A stretch of DNA of 64,000 nucleotides, taken from positions 62,001 to 126,000 of the forward strand of contig NZ_PYWX01000029.1 in NCBI RefSeq assembly GCF_003031675.1, read 5' to 3'. Source of the DNA: Pseudomonas palleroniana (GTDB lineage Bacteria; Pseudomonadota; Gammaproteobacteria; Pseudomonadales; Pseudomonadaceae). Within the stretch, counting starts at the first letter, position 1. Every line of letters begins with the position of its first letter. The notes under the pieces were generated by a model. The model did no database searches. It was given only the letters and a program-made list of their open reading frames with translations, and was not told the DNA's origin. Positions 36,744 through 46,090 of the stretch are shown here, piece after piece. A program made the position numbers and the translations under genes.

Positions 36744-37505
36744 TTATTTATCGTCAGGTTCGCCGGGAACATTAGGGTTTTGATCAACGGTCCCTTCAAC
36801 TTCGGCTTTCATGCGCTTGAGGCCCATGTGCCGCACGTCGGTGCCGCGAACCAGGTAAATCACCAGTTCCGAGATATTGCGCGCGTGGTCGCCAATACGC
36901 TCCAGGGAGCGTAGCACCCAAATGATGTTCAAGACCCGCGAGATAGAGCGTGGATCTTCCATCATGTAAGTGGCCAGCTCGCGCAGCGCCGTCTTGTACT
37001 CGCGGTCGATGACCTTGTCGTACTGGGCCACCGACAACGCCAACTCGGCATCGAAGCGGGCAAACGCGTCGAGCGCATCGCGCACCATGTTGCGCACCTG
37101 GTCGCCGATATGGCGCACTTCCACGTAACCGCGCGGCGCTTCGCCTTCTTCACACAATTGAATGGCACGACGGGCGATCTTGGTGGATTCGTCTCCGATG
37201 CGCTCCAGGTCAATCACCGACTTGGAAATGCTGATGATCAAACGCAGGTCGGATGCCGCCGGCTGGCGACGCGCCAGGATCCGCAGGCATTCTTCGTCGA
37301 TATTGCGTTCCATCTGGTTGATCTGTTCATCGATCTCGCGCACTTGCTGGGCCAGGCCCGAGTCGGCCTCGATCAGCGCGGTGACGGCGTCGTTGACTTG
37401 CTTCTCCACCAACCCGCCCATCGCCAGGAGGTGGCTGCGCACTTCCTCAAGCTCGGCGTTGAACTGCGCGGAGATGTGATGGGTAAGACCTTCTTTGCTA
37501 ATCAT
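36744..37505 (-). CDS. phoU: Phosphate transport system regulatory protein PhoU
   Basis: 253 residues from MISKEGLTHHISAQF. Two tandem PhoU three-helix domains carry the acidic metal-binding motifs, for example EQINQME and GDESTKIARRA and later GDHARNISELV. It links Pst transport to PhoR to keep the regulon off when phosphate is abundant. A longer upstream reading from 37811 lies in the pstB end and has no similarity. The gap to pstB is 71 nt, in the order pstB-phoU of the operon. Confidence 0.97.
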   Translation of the reverse strand: MISKEGLTHHISAQFNAELEEVRSHLLAMGGLVEKQVNDAVTALIEADSGLAQQVREIDEQINQMERNIDEECLRILARRQPAASDLRLIISISKSVIDLERIGDESTKIARRAIQLCEEGEAPRGYVEVRHIGDQVRNMVRDALDAFARFDAELALSVAQYDKVIDREYKTALRELATYMMEDPRSISRVLNIIWVLRSLERIGDHARNISELVIYLVRGTDVRHMGLKRMKAEVEGTVDQNPNVPGEPDDK

Positions 37506-37576
37506 GTTGGCGTCCTTGGAACGTCCGGTAAGGTGCGGAGAGCCGCAGCATTCAGTGCAATCGAAACCACCGGATA

Positions 37577-38410
37577 CTAGCCGTAGCGACCGGTGATGTA
37601 GTCTTCGGTCTGCTTCTTCGCCGGATTGGTGAACAGCGTATCGGTGTCGCCGAATTCCACCAGCTTGCCCATGTACATGAACGCGGTGTAGTCGGAAACC
37701 CGCGCCGCCTGTTGCATGTTGTGAGTCACGATAACGATGGTGAACTTGGACTTGAGCTCGTAGATCAGCTCTTCGACCTTCAAGGTCGAGATCGGGTCGA
37801 GCGCCGAGCAAGGTTCGTCGAGCAGCAACACTTCCGGCTCCACGGCGATGGTACGGGCGATCACCAGACGCTGCTGCTGGCCGCCGGACAGGCCGAGTGC
37901 CGAGTCGTGCAGGCGGTCTTTGACCTCATCCCACAGCGCAGCGCCTTTCAAGGCCCACTCCACCGCTTCGTCGAGGATGCGCTTTTTGTTGATGCCCTGA
38001 ATGCGCAGGCCGTAGACCACGTTTTCGTAGATAGTCTTGGGGAACGGGTTCGGCTTCTGGAACACCATGCCCACGCGGCGACGCAACTCGGCCACATCTT
38101 CGCCCTTACGATAGATGTTGCTGCCGTAAAGGTTGATGGCGCCGTCCACACGGCAACCGTCCACCAGGTCGTTCATGCGGTTGAACGTACGCAGCAGCGT
38201 GGACTTGCCGCAGCCGGACGGGCCGATAAAAGCCGTCACGCGTTGCTTGGGGATGTTCATGCTGACGTCGAACAGCGCCTGTTTCTCGCCGTAGTACAGG
38301 CTCAGGCCCGGCACTTCGATGGCCACGGTTTCCTGGGCCAGGCTCAGGCTTTGCTTGTCGCGACCCAGGGCCGACATGTTGATGCCGTGGGTGTGGGTTT
38401 CGTGTTGCAT
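37577..38410 (-). CDS. pstB: Phosphate ABC transporter ATP-binding protein PstB
   Basis: 277 residues. Walker [10 protein letters not shown] (63-71), ABC signature LSGGQ (174-178) and Walker B LLLDEP (195-200) are all intact, with the PstB-specific FNRMNDL after Walker A. It energises high-affinity phosphate import by PstC and PstA. The first 25 or so residues are an N-terminal extension over the canonical PstB. A REP sequence lies in the gap to pstA. Confidence 0.98.
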   Translation of the reverse strand: MQHETHTHGINMSALGRDKQSLSLAQETVAIEVPGLSLYYGEKQALFDVSMNIPKQRVTAFIGPSGCGKSTLLRTFNRMNDLVDGCRVDGAINLYGSNIYRKGEDVAELRRRVGMVFQKPNPFPKTIYENVVYGLRIQGINKKRILDEAVEWALKGAALWDEVKDRLHDSALGLSGGQQQRLVIARTIAVEPEVLLLDEPCSALDPISTLKVEELIYELKSKFTIVIVTHNMQQAARVSDYTAFMYMGKLVEFGDTDTLFTNPAKKQTEDYITGRYG

Positions 38411-38438
38411 GGGATGCTCCCTGTGCTACCAATTCGTT

Positions 38439-38468
38439 GTGTGGAAGCGGCTTGCTCGCCCCCACATT
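38439..38468. repeat. Single REP element between pstA and pstB
   Basis: GTGTGGAAGCGGCTTGCTCG followed by CCCCCACA forms an imperfect palindrome of the REP type with the core GGCTTGCTCGC. It is one arm only, in a 77-bp gap, and could affect relative amounts of pstA and pstB message. Confidence 0.6.
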
Positions 38469-38487
38469 GAGTCCGCGTCAATTCGGA

Positions 38488-40158
38488 TCAGCTATCCAGT
38501 GCTTTGTATTTTTCGCGCAGGTGGTTACGAATCCACACTGCCGACAGGTTGAGCGTGGCGATCACCAGCACCAGCAGCAGGGCCGTGGCGTACACCAGTG
38601 GCCGCGCGGCCTCGACGTTGGGGCTCTGGAAGCCGACGTCATAGATATGGAAGCCCAGGTGCATGATCTTCTGGTCCAGGTGCAGGTACGGGTAGTTGCC
38701 GTCCAGCGGCAGCGACGGTGCCAGTTTCACCACACCCACCAGCATCAGCGGAGCCACCTCACCAGCGGCACGGGCCACGGCGAGAATCATGCCGGTCATC
38801 ATCGCCGGGCTGGCCATCGGCAGCACGATCTTCCACAGCGTTTCCGCCTTGGTCGCGCCCAGTGCCAGGGAACCTTCACGCACGGTGCGGGGGATCCGCG
38901 CCAAGCCTTCTTCGGTGGCTACGATCACCACCGGCACGGCCAGCAGCGCCAGGGTCAGCGAGGCCCACAGCAGGCCCGGCGTACCGAAGGTCGGGGCCGG
39001 CAGGGCTTCGGCGAAGAACAGACGGTCGACCGAGCCACCCAGGACGTACACAAAGAAACCGAGACCGAACACGCCGTAAACGATGGCCGGGACGCCCGCC
39101 AGGTTGTTCACGGCGATGCGGATCACGCGAGTCAGAGTGTTCTGCTTGGCGTACTCACGCAGGTAAACCGCCGCCAGTACACCGAACGGCGTCACGATCA
39201 TCGCCATGATCAGGGTCATCATCACGGTGCCGAAGATCGCCGGGAAAATCCCGCCTTCGGTGTTGGCTTCCCGTGGGTCGTCGCTGAGGAATTCCCAGAC
39301 CTTGCTGAAGTAGAAACCGATCTTGGTCAGGGTACCCATGGCGTTCGGCTGGTAGGCGTGTACCACTTTACCAATGCCGATTTCCACTTCCTTACCGTTG
39401 GCGTCGCGAGCCGTCAGGCTGTCGCGGTTGAACTGGGTGTGCAGATCAGCCAGGCGTGCCTCGACCTCCTTATAGCGATTATTCAGCTCGGCACGGCCCG
39501 CTTCCATATCGGCCTGAGCCGTGGCGTCGAGCTTGCCTTCCAGCTCCAGCTTGCGACCGTGCAGGCGGATGCGCTCCAACCCGGCGTTGATCGCGCCGAT
39601 ATCGGATTTCTCCAGGGTCTTGAGCTGGGCAGCCAGCTTGTTGACGCGCTCGACACGGGCTTGCAGCTCAGGCCACGCAGCCTCGCCTTCGGCGACAACC
39701 TTGCCATCCTGTTTGACGTTGATCAGGGTGCCGTAGAAGTTGCCCCACTCACGACGCTCGATGGCCATCAGCTCGACCGGTTTGGTCTGGTCTTTCAACC
39801 ACTCGCCGACGATCCAGGTGAAATCGTTGCCGTTCAGGTCACGGTTGCCGACCTTGATCAGCTCGCGGGTCATGAATTCCGGGCCCTGGTCAGGCACCGG
39901 CAAGCCGGCGCTTTTCAGGCGCTCGCGGGGCACTTCTTCCTTCTGCACCACTTCGCCGATGACGATGTGGTTTTCCTGGCCGGGCACGCTGTAGTTGGCC
40001 TGGATCAGGTCAGCCGGCCAGAAATGACCCAGGCCGCGCACCGCAATCACGGCCAGCAAGCCAATGGTCATGATGACCGCGATGGACACCGCGCCACCGC
40101 TGATCCAGACGCCGGGGGCGCCGCTCTTGAACCATCCATTCAGGGAGTTCTGTTTCAC
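38488..40158 (-). CDS. pstA: Phosphate ABC transporter permease PstA (long form)
   Basis: 556 residues, against roughly 300 in E. coli. A first membrane helix (about 18-41) is followed by a polar insert of about 250 residues (about 45-300) with a charged helical stretch (KLAAQLKTLEKS, KLELEGKLD), presumably periplasmic, then the usual permease helices from about 310 with the coupling-loop region VREGSLALGATK (EAA-type). The enlarged form is seen in Pseudomonas and relatives. Together with PstC it forms the channel. It is 15 nt after pstC. Confidence 0.96.
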   Translation of the reverse strand: MKQNSLNGWFKSGAPGVWISGGAVSIAVIMTIGLLAVIAVRGLGHFWPADLIQANYSVPGQENHIVIGEVVQKEEVPRERLKSAGLPVPDQGPEFMTRELIKVGNRDLNGNDFTWIVGEWLKDQTKPVELMAIERREWGNFYGTLINVKQDGKVVAEGEAAWPELQARVERVNKLAAQLKTLEKSDIGAINAGLERIRLHGRKLELEGKLDATAQADMEAGRAELNNRYKEVEARLADLHTQFNRDSLTARDANGKEVEIGIGKVVHAYQPNAMGTLTKIGFYFSKVWEFLSDDPREANTEGGIFPAIFGTVMMTLIMAMIVTPFGVLAAVYLREYAKQNTLTRVIRIAVNNLAGVPAIVYGVFGLGFFVYVLGGSVDRLFFAEALPAPTFGTPGLLWASLTLALLAVPVVIVATEEGLARIPRTVREGSLALGATKAETLWKIVLPMASPAMMTGMILAVARAAGEVAPLMLVGVVKLAPSLPLDGNYPYLHLDQKIMHLGFHIYDVGFQSPNVEAARPLVYATALLLVLVIATLNLSAVWIRNHLREKYKALDS

Positions 40159-40173
40159 AGACTTCTACCTTTC

Positions 40174-42459
40174 TTAAAGCGACGAGTATTTCTTGCGCAG
40201 ACGCTGACGGATCAGCTCGGCGAGGGTGTTCATGATGAAGGTGAACAGCAATAGCACCAGCGCCGAGAGGAACAGCACGCGGTAGTGGCTGCCGCCTACT
40301 TCCGACTCCGGCATTTCCACCGCGACGTTGGCTGCCAGGGTGCGCAGGCCTTCGAACAGGTTCATTTCCATCACCGGAGTGTTACCAGTGGCCATCAGTA
40401 CGATCATGGTCTCGCCGACGGCACGGCCCATGCCGATCATCAGCGCCGAGAAGATGCCCGGGCTTGCAGTCAGGATGACCACGCGGGTCATGGTCTGCCA
40501 CGGTGTGGCGCCCAGGGCCAGTGAGCCCAGGGTCAGGCCGCGCGGCACGCTGAATACGGCATCTTCGGCGATGGAGTAGATGTTCGGGATCACTGCAAAA
40601 CCCATGGCCAGGCCGACGACCAGGGCGTTGCGCTGGTCATAGGTGATGCCCAGGTCGTGGGAGATCCACATGCGCATGTCGCCGCCGAAGAACCAGGTCT
40701 CCAGGTATGGGCTCATATACAGCGAGAGCCAGCCCACGAACAGGATCACCGGGATCAGGATCGCGCTTTCCCAGCCATCCGGCACCCGCAGGCGCAGCGA
40801 CTCAGGCAAGCGGCTGAAGATGAAACCGGCAACCAGGATGCCAATCGGCAGCAGCATCAGCAGGCTGAAAATCCCCGGCAGATGCCCTTCGACATACGGC
40901 GCCAGAAACAGGCCGGCGAAGAAGCCGAGGATCACCGTCGGCATCGCTTCCATCAATTCGATCACCGGCTTGACCTTGCGGCGCAGGCTCGGGGCCATGA
41001 AGTAAGCGGTGTAGATCGCTGCGGCAACCGCCAGGGGTGCGGCCAGCAACATGGCGTAGAACGCGGCTTTCAGCGTGCCGAACGTCAACGGTGCCAGGCT
41101 CATCTTGGGTTCGAAGTCGGTGTTGGCGGCGGTCGATTGCCAGACGTATTTAGGCTCGTCGTAGTTTTCGTACCAGACTTTGCTCCACAACGCGCTCCAC
41201 GACACTTCCGGGTGCGGGTTGTCCAGCAACAGCGGCTGCAGCTTGCCGCCAGCTTCGACGATCACTTGATTGGCGCGCGGCGACAGGCCGAACAGGCCTT
41301 GCCCATCCACCACCGGGTCCACCAGCAGGGTGCGGTGCGCGGTGCTGTGGAACACGCCGAACTTGCCGGAGGCGTCGAGGGCGGTGAAGCCTTTGCGACG
41401 CTCTTCAGCAGTGATTTCCACGATCGGCGCAGTGCCCATCTGGAAGGTGCGGATCTGTTTCAGGCGCTGTTCGCCATCCGGGTCGCGGGCCATGAACCAC
41501 TGGGCCAGGCCGCCCTTCGAGTCACCGACGATCAGCGAGATGCCACCGACCAATTGCGTGCTGGCGGTGATTTCGGCGGTGCCGTCTTCGAGCAGCTTAT
41601 AGCGCCCATTGAGGCTCTTGTCGCGCAGGCTGAACACGTCGGCCAGGGCACGACCGTTGACCACATACAACCATTGCTGGCGCGGGTCGATGAAGATCGC
41701 CTTCACCGGCTCAGTCATTTGCGGCAGCTCGATGCGCTTCTGCTCGCTGGTCACTTCGCCGGTCATCATGTTTTCTTCGCGGCTCAGGCCCAGCACGTTC
41801 AAATACGAACCGGCGGAACCGGCCACCACCAGCGAAGAGTCGGTAGCGTTGAGAGCGACGTGTTCCAGCGGGCGGCCTTGATCGTCGAGGACAATCGGCG
41901 TTTCACCGTAGGGGTATTCCACGGCTGGGTTGATAGTTTTCTTGCCGTCCGGGTAAGACACCTTATAGGTGTGGCGGAAGACGAGGGCCTGGCCATTGGA
42001 CAAGCCGAGGATCACCAACGGGCTGCCTGGCTGGTCTCGACCGATAGACACCACTTGGCTGCCGGCCGGCAGCGGCAGGTCGATACGCTTGAGCTCGGCG
42101 CCGGTCTGTACATCAAAGAACAGCGCCTGGCCCTTGTCGGAAACCCGCAGGGCAACTTGGTTCTGTTCTTCGATGGCGATCATCAGCGGCTTGCCGGCGT
42201 CCTGCATCCATGCAGGCGTCAACGCATCTTCCTTGGTCAGCGAAGCCCCTTGGAACAGCGGCGCGACAACGTAGGCAAGGAAGAAGAAAATCAGGGTAAT
42301 GGCGCCGAGGACGGCGAGGCCGCCGACCAGTACGTACCAACGGGTCAGGCGATCCTTGAGCGCGCGAAGGCGGCGCTTGCGTTGCAGTTCAGGCGTATTG
42401 AAATCAATGCGCTTGGGGGGAGAAGTCGTCGTCATGGTGGAATTGGCCAGATCATTCAT
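40174..42459 (-). CDS. pstC: Phosphate ABC transporter permease PstC (long form)
   Basis: 761 residues from ATG 42459, more than twice the E. coli length. The first membrane helix (about 41-67) is followed by a roughly 390-residue soluble, presumably periplasmic, domain rich in beta-strand-like segments, then the permease domain with helices from about 460 and the coupling motif VPRGLTLGSLALGATPWQT (read as LGSLALGATPW). An alternative GTG start at 42465 and a later ATG at 42435 are possible; AGGG lies 7 nt before 42459. A Pho box candidate is immediately upstream. Confidence 0.95.
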   Translation of the reverse strand: MNDLANSTMTTTSPPKRIDFNTPELQRKRRLRALKDRLTRWYVLVGGLAVLGAITLIFFFLAYVVAPLFQGASLTKEDALTPAWMQDAGKPLMIAIEEQNQVALRVSDKGQALFFDVQTGAELKRIDLPLPAGSQVVSIGRDQPGSPLVILGLSNGQALVFRHTYKVSYPDGKKTINPAVEYPYGETPIVLDDQGRPLEHVALNATDSSLVVAGSAGSYLNVLGLSREENMMTGEVTSEQKRIELPQMTEPVKAIFIDPRQQWLYVVNGRALADVFSLRDKSLNGRYKLLEDGTAEITASTQLVGGISLIVGDSKGGLAQWFMARDPDGEQRLKQIRTFQMGTAPIVEITAEERRKGFTALDASGKFGVFHSTAHRTLLVDPVVDGQGLFGLSPRANQVIVEAGGKLQPLLLDNPHPEVSWSALWSKVWYENYDEPKYVWQSTAANTDFEPKMSLAPLTFGTLKAAFYAMLLAAPLAVAAAIYTAYFMAPSLRRKVKPVIELMEAMPTVILGFFAGLFLAPYVEGHLPGIFSLLMLLPIGILVAGFIFSRLPESLRLRVPDGWESAILIPVILFVGWLSLYMSPYLETWFFGGDMRMWISHDLGITYDQRNALVVGLAMGFAVIPNIYSIAEDAVFSVPRGLTLGSLALGATPWQTMTRVVILTASPGIFSALMIGMGRAVGETMIVLMATGNTPVMEMNLFEGLRTLAANVAVEMPESEVGGSHYRVLFLSALVLLLFTFIMNTLAELIRQRLRKKYSSL

Positions 42460-42481
42460 GCGCACACCCTAGCGATCCTGT

Positions 42482-42510
42482 ATGACAGAAAGATGACAAT
42501 GCAGTGACGC
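42482..42510 (-). promoter_or_regulatory. Candidate Pho box upstream of pstC
   Basis: On the minus strand CTGTCAT (42488-42482, 7/7) and TTGTCAT (42499-42493, 6/7) are spaced 11 bp apart, with a weak third unit GCGTCAC (42510-42504). It suggests that pstC has its own PhoB-dependent promoter in addition to read-through from pstS. The box is only about 23 bp from the assigned ATG, leaving little room for a leader. Confidence 0.7.
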
Positions 42511-42588
42511 AAGAAATCCGCCGCTAGCAGGGCTCGCAGCGGATCAGAAATTAAGAGGCGAGGTCCAGGTCTTACCGACCCCGCCTGG

Positions 42589-42621
42589 GCCTTGAACCGT
42601 GGAGCAAACCCGGTTCAAGGC
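42589..42621. other. Stem-loop in the pstS-pstC gap
   Basis: GCCTTGAACC (42589-42598) and GGTTCAAGGC (42612-42621) form a perfect 10-bp stem with a 13-nt loop, 16 bp after the pstS stop on the minus strand. No T-run follows, so it is more likely an mRNA-stabilising or partial attenuating structure than a full terminator. Confidence 0.7.
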
Positions 42622-42636
42622 GGCTTTACCGAAGGC

Positions 42637-43626
42637 TTACTTGGCGCCTTCTTTCAGGCCCAGGTCAGCCAGGGCCTTGGCGGCAACTTTGGCTGGCAGT
42701 GGGATGTAGCCGTCCTTGACGACAACTTCCTGGCCTTGCTTGGACAACACAAGCTTCACGAACTCAGCTTCCAGCGGTGCCAGAGGCTTGTTCGGGGCTT
42801 TGTTGACGTAGACGTAGAGGAAGCGCGACAGCGGGTATTTGCCGTTCAGGGCGTTTTCTTCGCTGTCTTCGATGAAGTCGGTGCTGCCTTTCTTGGCCAG
42901 GGCAACAGTCTTCACGCTTGCAGTCTTGTAGCCGATGCCCGAGTAACCGATGCCGTTCAGCGAGGAGCTGATCGACTGCACGACCGAAGCCGAGCCTGGT
43001 TGTTCGTTCACGTTCGGCTTGTAGTCGCCTTTGCACAGCGCTTCTTCTTTGAAGTAGCCGTAAGTGCCGGATACCGAGTTACGACCGAACAGCTGGACTG
43101 GCTTGTTGGCCAGGTCGCCGGTCACGCCCAGGTCACCCCAGGTTTTCACGTCGGCTTTAGCGCCGCACAGACGAGTCGAGGAGAAGATCGCGTCGACTTG
43201 TTCCATGGTCAGGTGCTGGATCGGGTTGTCCTTGTGTACGAAGACCGCCAGGGCATCCACGGCAACCGGGATAGCGGTTGGCTTGTAGCCGTACTTCTGC
43301 TCGAAGGCAGCCAGTTCGGTGTCCTTCATCTTGCGGCTCATCGGGCCCAAGTTGGAGGTGCCTTCAGTCAGCGCAGGTGGCGCGGTGGCGGAGCCGGCGG
43401 CTTGAATCTGGATGTTGACGTTCGGGTATTCCTTTTTGTAACCCTCGGCCCACAGGGTCATCAGGTTGGCCAAGGTATCGGAACCGACGCTGGACAAGTT
43501 GCCCGACACACCAGTGGTCTTGACGTACGCCGGAATTGCCGGATCAACACCAGCGGCCACCGCGTTGGCGGTCGCAACGCCAGCAGCGACAAAAGTCATT
43601 GCCGCCATCAAACGTTTCAGTTTCAT
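42637..43626 (-). CDS. pstS: Periplasmic phosphate-binding protein PstS
   Basis: 329 residues with a signal peptide ([19 protein letters not shown], cleavage after about 24 at ANA-VAA or nearby). Phosphate-binding residues are visible in GSDTLANLM and in SRKMKDTE and SVSGTYGYF segments, matching the PstS/SphX type of Pseudomonas. It delivers phosphate to PstCA. It is the first gene of the pst block, preceded by a triple Pho-box-like repeat. Confidence 0.97.
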   Translation of the reverse strand: MKLKRLMAAMTFVAAGVATANAVAAGVDPAIPAYVKTTGVSGNLSSVGSDTLANLMTLWAEGYKKEYPNVNIQIQAAGSATAPPALTEGTSNLGPMSRKMKDTELAAFEQKYGYKPTAIPVAVDALAVFVHKDNPIQHLTMEQVDAIFSSTRLCGAKADVKTWGDLGVTGDLANKPVQLFGRNSVSGTYGYFKEEALCKGDYKPNVNEQPGSASVVQSISSSLNGIGYSGIGYKTASVKTVALAKKGSTDFIEDSEENALNGKYPLSRFLYVYVNKAPNKPLAPLEAEFVKLVLSKQGQEVVVKDGYIPLPAKVAAKALADLGLKEGAK

Positions 43627-43693
43627 GCCTTGCTCCTAGCAGATAGGGATAGTTGGATCGGGGCCAAGTATCAGTAGGCCGTGTGAACACTCT

Positions 43694-43722
43694 ATGTCTG
43701 GAATATGACAATTAGATGAAAG
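43694..43722 (-). promoter_or_regulatory. Candidate Pho box upstream of pstS
   Basis: On the minus strand CTTTCAT (43722-43716, 6/7), TTGTCAT (43711-43705, 6/7) and CAGACAT (43700-43694, 5/7) follow one another at 11-bp periodicity. A possible -10, TAGAGT, begins about 10 bp after the second unit. The start codon is 68 bp downstream. Confidence 0.7.
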
Positions 43723-43840
43723 GCCAGCATTCATGAAAAATCTGACAGAAAGGAGAAACTCAACAAAAACGGGGTTTGCGAGGCAGGTTGAAGCGTTTGG
43801 GGAGTTGTTTCAGAAACACTCTGTAATCGTTGCTCGAACA

Positions 43841-43870
43841 CCGGTGGCGAGCGAGCCTGCTCGCCACCGG
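43841..43870. repeat. Short palindrome downstream of the MFS gene
   Basis: CCGGTGGCGAGC (43841-43852) and GCTCGCCACCGG (43859-43870) form a perfect 12-bp stem with a 6-nt loop, 12 bp beyond the MFS stop codon. It resembles a REP-type hairpin; there is no strong T-run. It separates the MFS transcript from the pstS promoter region. Confidence 0.7.
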
Positions 43871-43882
43871 CTCATCGATAGC

Positions 43883-45172
43883 TCAGCGCCCGCGCTTCCA
43901 CAGGTATCCGCCCACGGCCATTCCCATCACACACAGGACAGCAACGTAATAGGCCGGGCCCATCGGGCTTTCCTTCATCAGCAACGACACCGCCAATGGC
44001 GTCAGGCCACCGAATACGGCATAGGCGACGTTGTAGGAAAATGACAACCCACTAAAGCGCACCACTGGCGGGAAGGCTTTCACCATCACGTAAGGCACCA
44101 CGCCGATGGTGCCGACAAACAGACCGGTCAGGGCATACAGCGGGAACAGCCAGTCGGGATGGGCAAGCAGGCTGTGATACAGCGTCCATGAGGTCGCCAG
44201 CAGCAGTGCGCAGCCGCTGACCAACACGCGGCCGGCGCCGAAGCGATCGGCCAGGGCGCCGGAAGCAATGCAACCCAGGCTCAGGGTGACGATGGCCAGG
44301 CTGTTGGCCTGCAGGGCCACGGTCGGGCTGAAGTGATAGAGGGTTTGCAGCACGGTGGGGGTCATCAGGATCACCACGACAACGCCGGCCGACAGCAACC
44401 AGGTCAACAGCATCGACAGCACGATGGCGCCACGGTGGTCGCGCAATACTGCGCGTAATGGCAACTCGGCGGCCAGGGCCTTGCGCTGCTGCATCTCGGC
44501 GAAGATCGGCGTTTCATGCAGCCAACGACGCAGGTATACCGACAGCAGCCCGAACACACCACCGAGCAGGAACGGGATGCGCCAGGCGTAATCGGCGACC
44601 TGCTCCGGGCTGTAGATCGTGTTGATGGCCGTGGCCACCAGCGAGCCCAGCAGGATACCGGCGGTGAGGCCGCTGGTCAGGGTGCCGCAGGCGTAGCCGA
44701 TGTGCCGAGGCGGAACGTGCTCGGAGACGAACACCCAGGCGCCCGGCACTTCGCCACCGATCGCGGCGCCCTGGATGATCCGCATCAGCAGTAACAGCAG
44801 CGGCGCCCACAGGCCGATCTGCGCGTAGGTCGGCAGCAGCCCCATGATCAGGGTCGGCACGGCCATCATGAAGATACTCAAGGTGAACATCTTCTTGCGG
44901 CCCAGCAAATCGCCGAAGTGCGCCATGATGATGCCGCCCAGCGGGCGTGCCAGGTAGCCCGCGGCGAAGATGCCGAAAGTCTGCAGCATGCGCAGCCATT
45001 CAGGCATGTCGACGGGGAAGAACAGTTTCCCAACCACGGTGGCGAAAAACACGAAAATGATGAAGTCGTAGAACTCCAGCGCCCCGCCCAAGGCAGACAG
45101 CGACAGCGTTTTATAGTCGTTGCGGGTCAGCGGGCGCGAAGGTTGCGCACTGCTTGCGGGCACGGAGGACAT
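43883..45172 (-). CDS. MFS transporter, metabolite:H+ symporter (MHS)-like
   Basis: 429 residues from MSSVPASS, with 12 predicted helices. SALGGALEFYDFIIFVFF at helix 1 and the loop motif GDLLGRKK (MFS motif A) with a second copy ADRFGAGR in the middle place it with the metabolite:H+ symporters (ProP, citrate and dicarboxylate carriers). The substrate cannot be told. An upstream in-frame start would add residues without membrane character and was rejected. It is monocistronic, next to pstS as in other Pseudomonas genomes. Confidence 0.88.
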   Translation of the reverse strand: MSSVPASSAQPSRPLTRNDYKTLSLSALGGALEFYDFIIFVFFATVVGKLFFPVDMPEWLRMLQTFGIFAAGYLARPLGGIIMAHFGDLLGRKKMFTLSIFMMAVPTLIMGLLPTYAQIGLWAPLLLLLMRIIQGAAIGGEVPGAWVFVSEHVPPRHIGYACGTLTSGLTAGILLGSLVATAINTIYSPEQVADYAWRIPFLLGGVFGLLSVYLRRWLHETPIFAEMQQRKALAAELPLRAVLRDHRGAIVLSMLLTWLLSAGVVVVILMTPTVLQTLYHFSPTVALQANSLAIVTLSLGCIASGALADRFGAGRVLVSGCALLLATSWTLYHSLLAHPDWLFPLYALTGLFVGTIGVVPYVMVKAFPPVVRFSGLSFSYNVAYAVFGGLTPLAVSLLMKESPMGPAYYVAVLCVMGMAVGGYLWKRGR

Positions 45173-45628
45173 GGCAAGGCTTCTCTTATAGTAATCAGAA
45201 CGGCAAGCCCGGGACTTGCATCGGGTTTGGCAAGATAGCAAATCGCTTGGAAAAGCACAGCGTCCGCCGAATAACACTTCAATGGGCGAAATATTCCTTG
45301 TTCATACGCTTTAACCGCAATAAGAAGCACAGTTGCCGGAAAAAGCCGCATTACAGACGCTAATTGCCGACCAAATGAGCGTCGAGAGGTCGTCGCGGCG
45401 CAATCGTCCCGATATACTCGGCCCTTGCAAGCGCCAGACCCGCTGTCTTGAGGGGCTGCTGTGCCAAAACGTTGTTGGATGCCATCCAGCCGATTTGGCA
45501 GAGTTTCCCTTTAGTCCGCCTTACGAGAAACGCATTGAGCGGTGTATGTTGGTGCTGAAACGTTTTTTTGAAGACGGCTATCCACTTGAAATACCCATGA
45601 AGCGTCACGGGTCAGAGGCACCCTCGGC
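45173..45628. other. Intergenic region between the divergent MFS and thioesterase genes
   Basis: 456 bp. It should contain the promoters of both flanking genes. A TATACT hexamer at 45413-45418 (+ strand) is a possible -10 for the thioesterase gene, but the -35 position is poor. A 99-codon open frame at 45333-45632 runs through it, without a ribosome-binding site or a recognisable product; I do not count it as a gene. Confidence 0.45.
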
Positions 45629-46033
45629 ATGATCGAACTCGAACAAGAAGATCCTATCCCGCAAGGCGATCTCGCTCTGCAAATCACTGCGCTCCCGCGT
45701 GAAACCAACGGTTTTGGCGACATCTTTGGCGGCTGGCTGGTCGCACAGATGGATTTGGCCGGCACCGCCATGGCCAGCAAGGTCGCAGGTGGGCGCGTGG
45801 CCACCGTGGCGATTGATCGCATGGCGTTCCTGGTGCCGGTGGCCGTGGGCGCGCAGTTGTCCTTCTATACCCAGGCCCTGGAAATCGGCCGCAGCTCGAT
45901 CCAGATGATGGTCGAAGTGTGGAGCGACGACCCGCTGTCCAGCGAATGGCGCAAGGTCACCGAGGCGGTGTTTGTCTTCGTCGCCATCGATGGCAGCGGC
46001 CGTACTCGTTCGGTACCGTCGCGCGCGCGTTAA
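45629..46033 (+). CDS. Acyl-CoA thioesterase, YciA-like hotdog fold
   Basis: 134 residues. The segment NGFGDIFGGWLVAQMDLAG contains the catalytic region of YciA-type thioesterases, with the aspartate of QMD (D42); it is followed by the VDR/AIDRMAF strand. The enzyme hydrolyses acyl-CoA, with chain-length preference unknown. There is no signal peptide. Gap of 57 nt to the next gene, probably cotranscribed. Confidence 0.9.
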   Translation: MIELEQEDPIPQGDLALQITALPRETNGFGDIFGGWLVAQMDLAGTAMASKVAGGRVATVAIDRMAFLVPVAVGAQLSFYTQALEIGRSSIQMMVEVWSDDPLSSEWRKVTEAVFVFVAIDGSGRTRSVPSRAR

Positions 46034-46090
46034 ACCTCGCCGTTTTTTGACGGTCAATTGCCCCATTGCCTGCCCATTGAGAGTATTGCC

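Noticed and set aside
37506..37811. Extended N terminus of PhoU
   Set aside because: It overlaps the 3' end of pstB and has no PhoU similarity; MISKEGL is the conserved start.
40657..42507. 616-codon open frame antisense to pstC
   Set aside because: PstC is certain on the minus strand; the antisense product has no membrane or domain features.
45333..45632. 99-codon open frame in the MFS-thioesterase gap
   Set aside because: It has no ribosome-binding site and no recognisable product, and it runs across the likely promoter region of the thioesterase gene.
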